A stretch of DNA of 8,090 bases from Holophagaceae bacterium (lineage in GTDB: Bacteria > Acidobacteriota > Holophagae > Holophagales > Holophagaceae), in assembly GCA_025353305.1 (NCBI GenBank), contig JANXQX010000129.1, forward strand, positions 1 through 8,090, in the 5' to 3' direction. Position 1 is the stretch's first letter; every line of letters begins with the position of its first letter. Made by a program: the position numbers and the translations under genes. The notes below the pieces were generated by a model. That model was given only the letters and a program-made list of their open reading frames with translations. It made no database searches and was not told where the DNA came from. Below are positions 1 to 5,210 of this stretch, piece by piece.

Positions 1-22
1 CCGCCGATCTTCCGGAGTCCCC

Positions 23-727
23 ATGAAATACAACCGCATCCTCCTCAAGCTCTCCGGCGAGGCCCTGATGGGCGAGATGAAGGGTGGCATCGATCCCGAT
101 GTCGTCCAGATGATCGCCGAACAAGTGAAGGCCATCCGCGAGTTGGACGTGGATGTGGGCCTGGTCATCGGCGGCGGCAACATCTTCCGCGGCGTGGCGG
201 GCGCCACCAAGGGCATGGACCGCGTCACCGCCGACCACATGGGCATGCTTGCCACCATGATCAACGCTTTGGCCTTGCAGGACGCGCTGGAACACAACCA
301 TGTCCAGACCCGCGTGCTGAGCGGCATGGAGATGCCCCGTATCTCCGAAAACTACATCCGCCGCCGCGCGGTGCGCCACCTCGAGAAGGGCCGCGTCGTG
401 ATCTTCGGCAGCGGGACGGGCAATCCTTATTTCAGCACCGACACCGCCGCCGCTCTCCGGGCCAATGAGATCAATGCTCAGGTGGTGATGAAGGCCACGA
501 ATGTGGATGGCGTCTACAACACCGATCCCAAGAAAGATCCCAACGCCGTCAAGTTCGATCGGGTCAGCCACCAGGAGTGCCTGGAAAAAGGCCTTCAGGT
601 CATGGACGCCGCCGCCATCGCACTATGCATGGATAACCATTTGCCCATCTTGGTCTTCAATATGATGAAGCCTGGCAACCTCATCGCCGCGGTCATGGGC
701 GAGGTGGTGGGAACGCTGGTCCATTGA
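23..727 (+). CDS. pyrH: UMP kinase (uridylate kinase), PyrH
   Basis: Phosphorylates UMP to UDP with ATP in the cytoplasm, in the pyrimidine nucleotide pathway. The 234 residues match the usual bacterial PyrH length and the amino-acid-kinase fold. Visible motifs are LKLSGEAL (8-15), GGGNIFRG (50-57), DHMGM (71-75), the phosphate/UMP-binding [14 protein letters not shown] (130-143) and [13 protein letters not shown] (157-169). The family is hexameric, activated by GTP and inhibited by UTP. The ATG is preceded by GGAG at 14-17 with 5-nt spacing, which supports this start. In many bacteria pyrH is followed by frr (ribosome recycling factor) and then the uppS-cdsA-dxr-rseP cluster. Here frr is absent and that cluster lies convergent on the other strand. 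The gene is complete and nothing in the protein is unusual. Confidence 0.97.
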   Translation: MKYNRILLKLSGEALMGEMKGGIDPDVVQMIAEQVKAIRELDVDVGLVIGGGNIFRGVAGATKGMDRVTADHMGMLATMINALALQDALEHNHVQTRVLSGMEMPRISENYIRRRAVRHLEKGRVVIFGSGTGNPYFSTDTAAALRANEINAQVVMKATNVDGVYNTDPKKDPNAVKFDRVSHQECLEKGLQVMDAAAIALCMDNHLPILVFNMMKPGNLIAAVMGEVVGTLVH

Positions 728-821
728 GGGCTGTAGGCTTTGGGCGGTAGGCGGTAGGTAAAGAGGCGCGCCAGAGGAGCATCCTTATTGCCCCTTGCCC
801 AGAGCCTGTCGCCCACAGCCC
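728..821. repeat. Long imperfect inverted repeat between convergent pyrH and rseP
   Basis: The gap between two convergent stop codons is almost wholly an inverted repeat. The outer arms gggctgt (728-734) and acagccc (815-821) are exact. Then aggct (735-739) pairs with agcct (803-807), after a 7-nt bulge at 808-814 in the right arm. Next, tgggc (741-745) pairs with gccca (797-801), and weaker G-U-rich pairing continues inwards to about 758/784. The left arm holds a 7-bp tandem ggcggta (743-756), and the apex holds the palindrome ggcgcgcc (765-772). The position suggests a bidirectional transcription stop, but no clear T-tract follows on either strand, so a genome-wide intergenic repeat is equally possible. 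Confidence 0.5.
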
Positions 822-822
822 A

Positions 823-1968
823 TCAGTGTTTCAGCCGCCAGATGTCCAGGGCGAAGACCAGCACCATCAGCGAGGCCAGCAGCATGAAGCCGCCGGTGAG
901 AATGCGCTCTTTCACGGAGATGCTGAGATCCTTGCCCCGGATGCGTTCGAAGGCCAGCATCGCCACGTGACCGCCATCCAGGAAGGGGATGGGCAGCGCG
1001 TTCAATACGGCGAGATTGATCGAGAGCAGCGCGCACAGGGACAGGAAGTTGCGCCATCCGGATTTGGCCGCCTGGCTGCCGATCCGCGCGATGGCGATGG
1101 GGCCGCCCAATTCCTTGATGTTGGCGCGGAAGGTCAGGAGCCTCACATAGTCGCCGGTGATGCGATAGCTGGCGATGGCGGTGCCCTGGAAGGCGCGAAG
1201 GATCGCGGGGCCGGTATCGGCCGCACGGAGGGAACGCCAGGCAATGGGCGTCTCCTCGATGTCCGGCAGGAAACCGATTTTACCTTTGCCGCCTTCGTTG
1301 GCCGGGACCAGGTCCAGGGTCTGGGCAGCGCCATTCCGCTGGATCTGGAAAGGCGTATGGATCTCGGGACGGGCCTGGATGTAGGGAATGATATCTGCCT
1401 GCCAATCGGCCCCTTTCAATTGCTTCGCACCGATGGCCAGGATCTCGTCGCCGACCTTCAGTCCTCCAATATCTGCCCGGGACTGGGGCACGACCTGGAT
1501 CACGACCCAACGCGACTGCACTTGGGATACCCGTGCCCGGTCCAGGTTCAGGGTGAAGAGCAGCACCACCGCCGTGGCCAGATTGAAGATGATGCCACCG
1601 GAATAAAAGAGCATCCGCTTCCAGGTCGGTTGCGACAGGAATCCGTTGGGATCGTCCGCGTTGGGGTCCTCATCGTTGTAGCCCATGAGCTTGACGTAAC
1701 CACCCAGGGGCAGCGCCGAAAGCCGCACATCCGTCTCCCGCCACTTGAAGCCGATAAGCCGGGTGCCAAAACCCAAGGAGAAGACTTCCACAGGGAGCTT
1801 CATCCACTTGGCGATGAGAAAATGCCCAAGCTCGTGCAGGAAAATGAGGCCGCCGAGCATGATGACGGGGCCCCAGAATCCGACGCCCGGCCAGGCAAGG
1901 CTGAAAACAATAATCGAAGGTGTGAGGAAAAGCAGCCGCTTCATTAATGATCCGGGAATCTGGATCAC
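823..1968 (-). CDS. rseP: RseP/RasP-type M50 site-2 zinc metalloprotease
   Basis: Intramembrane zinc protease that cuts transmembrane substrates, such as anti-sigma factors, after a first periplasmic cut. With the GTG start it has 381 residues. The zinc motif HELGH is at 45-49 in the first membrane helix. LPLGGYVKLMG follows at 86-96, a single PDZ domain at about 145-225, LGGPIAIARI at 287-296, and the second catalytic motif NALPIPFLDGGH at 323-334, then a last membrane helix (about 358-376). The family usually has one or two PDZ domains. The GTG at 1968 overlaps the dxr stop as GTGA, but no strong ribosome site is seen. An in-frame ATG at 1944 (MKRLLFL, 373 aa) gives a more typical N-terminus and is a real alternative. 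The usual AGP of the AGPxxN motif reads SGG here, with Asn129 kept. It is the last gene of the uppS-cdsA-dxr-rseP run. Confidence 0.95.
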   Translation of the reverse strand: MIQIPGSLMKRLLFLTPSIIVFSLAWPGVGFWGPVIMLGGLIFLHELGHFLIAKWMKLPVEVFSLGFGTRLIGFKWRETDVRLSALPLGGYVKLMGYNDEDPNADDPNGFLSQPTWKRMLFYSGGIIFNLATAVVLLFTLNLDRARVSQVQSRWVVIQVVPQSRADIGGLKVGDEILAIGAKQLKGADWQADIIPYIQARPEIHTPFQIQRNGAAQTLDLVPANEGGKGKIGFLPDIEETPIAWRSLRAADTGPAILRAFQGTAIASYRITGDYVRLLTFRANIKELGGPIAIARIGSQAAKSGWRNFLSLCALLSINLAVLNALPIPFLDGGHVAMLAFERIRGKDLSISVKERILTGGFMLLASLMVLVFALDIWRLKH

Positions 1969-3131
1969 TTCAGCGCGATCCAGGACCTAGCATTGTCTCG
2001 TGCATTTCGATCCGCGGCCAGCACTGCCTCAAGACTGTCGGCTGTCTCCGAGGGAATTCGGGCCAGGACTTCGGAATTGCAGGCCTGGATATCCCAGAAG
2101 CCGATACGGCCTTCCAGGAAGGCGGCGACGGCCACCTCGTTGGCGGCGTTGAGAAGGGCGGGGGCAGTGCCGCCCGCTCGAAGGGCTGCGTAGGCGAGTC
2201 CAAGGCAGGGGAAGCGCCCCAGATCAGGTTCTTCGAAGGCCCAGGCCCGTGCTTCGGTCCAGTCGTAGGGGGGAACTGGACCTGCCGCTTTGTCGGGGTA
2301 GAGCAGCGTGTACTGGATAGGCAATTTCATGTCATTGGCCGAGACCTGCAATTGATAGGTGCCATCCCGGAAGCCGACCATGGCGTGGACCTGGCTCTGG
2401 GGATGGACGGTCACCGCGATCTGATCCACCGAAAGGCCGAACAGCACCGATGCCTCGATGACTTCCAGGCCTTTGTTCATCAGGGTCGCGGAATCAATGG
2501 TGATTTTTCGACCCATTTTCCAGGTGGGATGATTCAGGGCTTCTTCCCGCGTCGCAGCTTGGATGCGAGCCATGGACCATTCACGGAAAGGCCCGCCACT
2601 GGCCGTGATGCGGACTTCCCGGATGTTTCTCGGGTCGCGGCCATCCAGCAGCTGGTGCAGGGCCGCGTGTTCCGAATCGACGGGCAGCAATTCACCGCCT
2701 CCGGCTTCCATCGCGGCCCGCATCAACGAACCACCGAGGACGAGCGCTTCCTTGTTGGCGACGCAAACCCGGTGACCGGCCCGCAGCGCGGCTTCGGTGC
2801 TTTGCAGGCCCGTGGCCCCAACCAACGCTGCCACGACGGTATTCACGTCAGGATGCAGTGCGCAGGCCAGAAGGCCTTCGGGACCAGAATGGATTTCAGG
2901 CGAATAGCTCAATGCTGAGCGGAGCCATGTGGCGTCCGCAGGACGGCTCACGGATACGCATGCGGGCCTGAACTGCTCGCACTGGGCAAGCATCAGCTCA
3001 AGATTGCGTCCAGCGGCGAGCGCAACTACCGAAAGTTGCTCCTGGTGGGACGCAACGACCTCCAGGGTGGAGGTTCCAATGGAACCCGTAGATCCAAGGA
3101 TGGCAATGCGTCGAATGGCCTTGGCCATCAT
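1965..3131 (-). CDS. dxr: 1-deoxy-D-xylulose 5-phosphate reductoisomerase
   Basis: Converts 1-deoxy-D-xylulose 5-phosphate to 2-C-methyl-D-erythritol 4-phosphate with NADPH, the committed step of the MEP isoprenoid pathway and the target of fosmidomycin. At 388 residues the length is normal. The NADPH-binding GSTGSIG is at 13-19, NKEALVLGG at 126-134, PVDSEH at 150-155 (metal ligands Asp152 and Glu154), ASGGPFR at 177-183, HPTWKMGRKITIDSATLMNKGLE at 201-223 in two adjoining motifs (third metal ligand Glu223), and a C-terminal helical domain with LLNAANEVAV (326-335). Its ATG overlaps the cdsA stop as ATGA, and its stop overlaps the rseP GTG as GTGA, so translational coupling is likely. A second ATG follows directly (MM), so the start could be one codon later. 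All catalytic residues appear intact. Confidence 0.97.
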   Translation of the reverse strand: MMAKAIRRIAILGSTGSIGTSTLEVVASHQEQLSVVALAAGRNLELMLAQCEQFRPACVSVSRPADATWLRSALSYSPEIHSGPEGLLACALHPDVNTVVAALVGATGLQSTEAALRAGHRVCVANKEALVLGGSLMRAAMEAGGGELLPVDSEHAALHQLLDGRDPRNIREVRITASGGPFREWSMARIQAATREEALNHPTWKMGRKITIDSATLMNKGLEVIEASVLFGLSVDQIAVTVHPQSQVHAMVGFRDGTYQLQVSANDMKLPIQYTLLYPDKAAGPVPPYDWTEARAWAFEEPDLGRFPCLGLAYAALRAGGTAPALLNAANEVAVAAFLEGRIGFWDIQACNSEVLARIPSETADSLEAVLAADRNARDNARSWIALK

Positions 3132-4096
3132 CTCAGCCCATGCACGTAGTGCACGTAGGCGAACAGTGCGGGGGCGGCGAAGACCAGGCTGTCCACGCGA
3201 TCGAGCATTCCGCCGTGACCCGGAATGCCCACGCCGATATTGCTGTCCTTCACGCCGGCGCTGCGCTTCCAGGTGCTTTCAACAAGATCACCCAGCTGGC
3301 CCATCGTACCGAGCAGCACACCCAATGCGACCACGTCCACCGGGGACCAATCCGGGCAGACGGTGACCTTCATGAGCCAGGCGCCCAACACATTGCCCAG
3401 GTAGTTTCCTGCCAAGCCCTCCCATGATTTCTTTGGGCTGACCTTGGGCGCCAATTTGTGACGGCCAAAGAAACTGCCGATGAAATAGGCTCCTGTATCG
3501 CCAAGCCAGGTGATGACGTAGAGGGCCAACACCATGCGGCTTCCGGTTTTGGTGACGGTGCTGGATCCCAGCATGAAGAGCCGTTGCTGGAAACCCAAGC
3601 CCAGGCCCATGTAAAGCGCGCCCATCCAGGTGATGGCCTGGCTAGGCAGGGCCTGCTCCATTTTCTGATCGAAAAAGAGGGCGCCGAAATGGATGAACCC
3701 GATACCGAAGGCCAGGGCCAGCCACAAGGGCAGGATGTCGGGATCCAGGGGCCGCTCACCAATCACGGCCCGGCTGGCCAGAAAGAAGTGCATCAGCAAC
3801 AGCCAGGCCACTGCGGTGCCGGCATAAAGCGAAGGATTGAATCCCATCTTACGGCCGATGAGCGTCAGCTCCCGCACTCCCGCGAAGATGGATACACCCA
3901 TGAGGGCGAAATAGGCCAGATTGCCCCAGGTCGTGCCGCCTCCCCAATAGAGCAGGCTCAAAAAAAACACCGCGAAAACAAGCGCCGTGGAAACGCGCAG
4001 GAGCATGTTCTTCCGGTCGAAGGCAGGCTTCACCCGGACCGGGGCGGCCTCAGTTTCTGTCTTGGGTGCGGTATGAGGAGCCTTGTATTTCGTCAT
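3128..4096 (-). CDS. cdsA: Phosphatidate cytidylyltransferase (CDP-diacylglycerol synthase)
   Basis: Integral membrane enzyme joining CTP and phosphatidic acid to give CDP-diacylglycerol, the precursor of all major phospholipids. I chose the ATG at 4096 (322 aa) because GGCGGGA (4109-4103) lies 6 nt upstream; a GTG at 4120 would add eight residues and lacks such a site. A soluble, charged tail of about 30 residues comes before the first of several hydrophobic segments (about 32-50, 58-75, 90-107, 122-141, 152-169, 186-210, 253-265, 303-318). Conserved motifs are WLGDTGAYFIGSFFGRHK (197-214), SPKKSWEG (220-227) and the C-terminal CDS signature STWKRSAGVKDS (274-285), then PGHGGMLDRVD (292-302). 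Six residues separate KDS from PGHGG, where E. coli-type proteins have four. The stop overlaps the dxr start as ATGA. Confidence 0.95.
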   Translation of the reverse strand: MTKYKAPHTAPKTETEAAPVRVKPAFDRKNMLLRVSTALVFAVFFLSLLYWGGGTTWGNLAYFALMGVSIFAGVRELTLIGRKMGFNPSLYAGTAVAWLLLMHFFLASRAVIGERPLDPDILPLWLALAFGIGFIHFGALFFDQKMEQALPSQAITWMGALYMGLGLGFQQRLFMLGSSTVTKTGSRMVLALYVITWLGDTGAYFIGSFFGRHKLAPKVSPKKSWEGLAGNYLGNVLGAWLMKVTVCPDWSPVDVVALGVLLGTMGQLGDLVESTWKRSAGVKDSNIGVGIPGHGGMLDRVDSLVFAAPALFAYVHYVHGLR

Positions 4097-4175
4097 GTGA
4101 ATTCCCGCCAAAATATTCACCAGGTTCGGTCATTGCTATTCTGACGTTAAGCCGTTGCGAAATACTAACTCGGTT

Positions 4176-4228
4176 GGGGTGCCGTTACGCAGTGGCCCGG
4201 AAAGCAGGCCACGGTGTACCGGTGCCCC
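4176..4228. repeat. 53-nt register-perfect hairpin between uppS and cdsA
   Basis: Positions 4176-4199 pair with 4228-4205 with no bulge at all: 18 Watson-Crick pairs, three G-T pairs and three mismatches, around the 5-nt loop gaaag (4200-4204). The outer arms are ggggtgccg (4176-4184) and cggtgcccc (4220-4228); the inner arms are gtggcc (4192-4197) and ggccac (4207-4212). The G-T pairs at 4180/4224, 4181/4223 and 4189/4215 are wobbles only in a plus-strand RNA. In a minus-strand transcript they become A-C mismatches, and a different wobble (4198/4206) appears. It begins three bases beyond the uppS stop, with no T-tract on the minus side but a T-rich run (4235-4242) on the plus side. It could be a REP-like repeat, an mRNA-processing site or an attenuator. 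Confidence 0.6.
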
Positions 4229-4230
4229 CG

Positions 4231-4932
4231 CTAGTTTTCTTCTACCGCCAAACCACCGAAGCGTCTTTCCCGCTGTTGGTAGGCCTTCAGGGCTTCCCGC
4301 AGTTGCGGGCCGCCAAAGTCGGGCCACAGCGTTTCGGTGACATAGAATTCGGCATAGGCGGACTGCCAGAGCATGAAATTGGACAAGCGCAGTTCCCCCG
4401 AAGTACGGATGAGCAGGTCCACGTCCGGCGCGTCACCGGTCCAAAGTCTTGCCTGCAGGGCTTCTTCGGTGATGGCATCGGCGTCCAGCCCATCTTCGAT
4501 GCACTGTTTGGCGGCCTGCACCAATTCCAACCGGGAGCCATAATTGAGCGCCAGATGGAAGACCATGCCCGAATGGGCTGCCGTGGCGGCTTCCAGCTCC
4601 CGGAGGTCCTTCTGGATACCTTGGGGCATGCCTTCGATGGCGCCAATATGGTGGAACCGGATGCCCCTTTCTATGAAGCGGCGACGAAACATCCGGAGGT
4701 ACATGCGCAACAGGGCCATGAGGCTCGCCACCTCTGGACCGGGCCGCTTCCAGTTCTCCGTTGAGAATGCGAACAGGCTCAAGTGCCCGATGCCTTCCGC
4801 CACGGCGGCTTCCAGGATGTCCTCCACGGCCTTGACGCCGGCCTTGTGCCCCTTGATGCGGGACCACCCCCGTTGCGCCGCCCAGCGTCCGTTTCCGTCC
4901 ATAATGATGGCGACGTGATGGGGAATGCTCAC
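4231..4932 (-). CDS. uppS: Isoprenyl transferase, undecaprenyl diphosphate synthase
   Basis: Cytoplasmic cis-prenyltransferase that adds eight isopentenyl diphosphates to farnesyl diphosphate, giving the C55 lipid carrier for peptidoglycan and surface polysaccharides. The 233 residues fit the family. Signatures are the catalytic MDGNGRWA (11-18, Asp12), FSTENWKRP (56-64), NYGSR (130-134, usually NYGGR) and RTSGELRLSNFMLWQSAYAE (176-195), ending in FYVTETLWPDF (196-206). The start is GTG at 4932, preceded by AAAGGGG four bases upstream. No ATG lies before MDGNGR except Met11, which would cut into the catalytic motif, so GTG is well supported. It is the first recognised gene of the minus-strand cluster. 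Its first ten codons are copied exactly 146 bp upstream. The GTG overlaps the stop of a possible leader ORF as GTGA. Confidence 0.96.
   Translation of the reverse strand: MSIPHHVAIIMDGNGRWAAQRGWSRIKGHKAGVKAVEDILEAAVAEGIGHLSLFAFSTENWKRPGPEVASLMALLRMYLRMFRRRFIERGIRFHHIGAIEGMPQGIQKDLRELEAATAAHSGMVFHLALNYGSRLELVQAAKQCIEDGLDADAITEEALQARLWTGDAPDVDLLIRTSGELRLSNFMLWQSAYAEFYVTETLWPDFGGPQLREALKAYQQRERRFGGLAVEEN
4904..4931. repeat. 28-bp direct repeat, copy 1 (uppS start codon region)
   Basis: Covers, on the minus strand, the last two bases of the uppS GTG and codons 2-10 (SIPHHVAII) with one junction base. It is identical over all 28 positions to 5050-5077, and the match breaks cleanly on both sides (4903 versus 5049, 4932 versus 5078). 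This copy is fixed by protein function and is therefore presumably the source copy. Confidence 0.9.
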
Positions 4933-5078
4933 AGAACCCCTTTGTTGGATTCACGGGCGAAAGTGATGGGTGCAGGGGTCTCGCGTATGGCCAGAGGTAC
5001 ATGAGCCCGAATCCCCCCGATAACCCCGCCCTCTGGGCATACCGAGAAGATGATGGCGACGTGATGGGGAATGCTCAA
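4929..5078 (-). CDS. Possible 49-aa leader peptide coupled to uppS
   Basis: Speculative ORF not recognised as any family. It starts with TTG at 5078, preceded by GGAG (5089-5086) at 7-nt spacing, and reads MSIPHHVAIIFSVCPEGG and onwards for 49 residues. Its TGA (4931-4929) overlaps the uppS GTG as GTGA, the same overlap used at the dxr/rseP junction. Its first ten residues equal those of UppS, because it begins in the duplicated 28-bp patch; the rest, ending ARESNKGVL, looks unlike a folded domain. Codons such as GTA and ATA are out of keeping with the neighbours. The ribosome site and stop-start overlap favour translation as a leader. The absence of a family, the poor codon use and the ease of open frames at this GC favour chance. 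Confidence 0.25.
   Translation of the reverse strand: MSIPHHVAIIFSVCPEGGVIGGIRAHVPLAIRETPAPITFARESNKGVL
5050..5077. repeat. 28-bp direct repeat, copy 2 (upstream of uppS)
   Basis: Exact second copy of 4904-4931 in the same orientation, 146 bp away. The bases around the two copies are unrelated, so this is a short copied patch rather than a remnant of a long tandem duplication. In this copy the base before TGAGC is T, so the uppS GTG becomes TTG, which is still a possible start codon. Confidence 0.9.
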
Positions 5079-5120
5079 AACTGGGCTCCAGCGCAGGAAT
5101 CACTAGGTTTCAGGGTTTCA

Positions 5121-5132
5121 ATTCCGCGGAAT
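5121..5132. promoter_or_regulatory. 12-bp perfect palindrome, possible operator
   Basis: attccgcggaat equals its own reverse complement and sits mid-way in the divergent intergenic space, immediately next to the possible minus-strand -10 (5134-5142). It would therefore cover the expected transcription start of the uppS operon. The placement fits a regulator site, but no regulator is encoded nearby and one palindrome this short can arise by chance. Confidence 0.3.
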
Positions 5133-5133
5133 C

Positions 5134-5142
5134 ATCCTAGCA
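5134..5142 (-). promoter_or_regulatory. Possible extended -10 element for the uppS operon
   Basis: On the minus strand the bases read TGCTAGGAT, matching an extended -10 (TG-N-TAnnAT). No convincing -35 lies 16-18 bp further upstream, which extended -10 promoters can tolerate. Transcription would begin near 5127, giving a leader of about 195 nt that includes the possible 49-codon ORF and the second 28-bp copy. Weak evidence from motif match and position only. Confidence 0.25.
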
Positions 5143-5210
5143 TGGGGCTCTGGGACACCCCGATTCCGCTACTCCCTGTTAGTCTATCTTTTCTCGCAGC
5201 CAAAAAGCCT

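Larger units (their letters stand above)
5079..5210. other. Divergent intergenic regulatory region between uppS and the GTPase gene
   Basis: Together with 4933-5078 this is the 278-bp space between divergent starts, so promoters for both directions should lie here. Seen directly: ggtttca repeated at 8-bp spacing (5106-5112, 5114-5120), a 12-bp palindrome (5121-5132), attccgc at 5121 and again at 5163 (42 bp apart), and an A/T-richer stretch before the GTPase ATG with tatctt at 5185-5190. That last element could be a plus-strand -10, but no good -35 stands upstream of it. No RNA gene or riboswitch is recognised. Confidence 0.5.

Noticed and set aside
826..1947. 373-codon plus-strand open frame lying opposite rseP
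   Set aside because: Mirror of a real gene in a GC-rich sequence. It is Gln/Gly/Asp-rich with no family resemblance, while the minus strand carries HELGH, PDZ and LDGGH motifs.
1947..2918. 323-codon plus-strand open frame opposite dxr
   Set aside because: Antisense shadow of a clearly recognised dxr with every active-site motif. No ribosome site or domain is seen in the plus-strand product.
4097..4120. GTG start for cdsA giving eight more residues
   Set aside because: The ATG at 4096 has GGCGGGA at 6-nt spacing, and the GTG has no comparable site.
3458..4144. 228-codon plus-strand open frame opposite cdsA
   Set aside because: Hydrophilic, low-complexity product (many Gly, Gln, Glu, His) expected opposite a membrane-protein gene; the real CdsA signature lies on the minus strand.
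4136..4327. 63-codon minus-strand frame running out of uppS through the hairpin
   Set aside because: Alternative frame of uppS that happens to stay open over the intergenic hairpin; no ribosome site and no family.
4066..4764. 232-codon plus-strand open frame opposite uppS
   Set aside because: Shadow of uppS; it starts inside cdsA, crosses the hairpin and has no recognisable domain.
5001..5210. 70-residue N-terminal extension of the GTPase protein
   Set aside because: Open in frame, but MglA proteins begin at the MVQF-equivalent position. The extension covers the duplicated 28-bp patch, the palindrome and likely promoter bases, and has no domain character.
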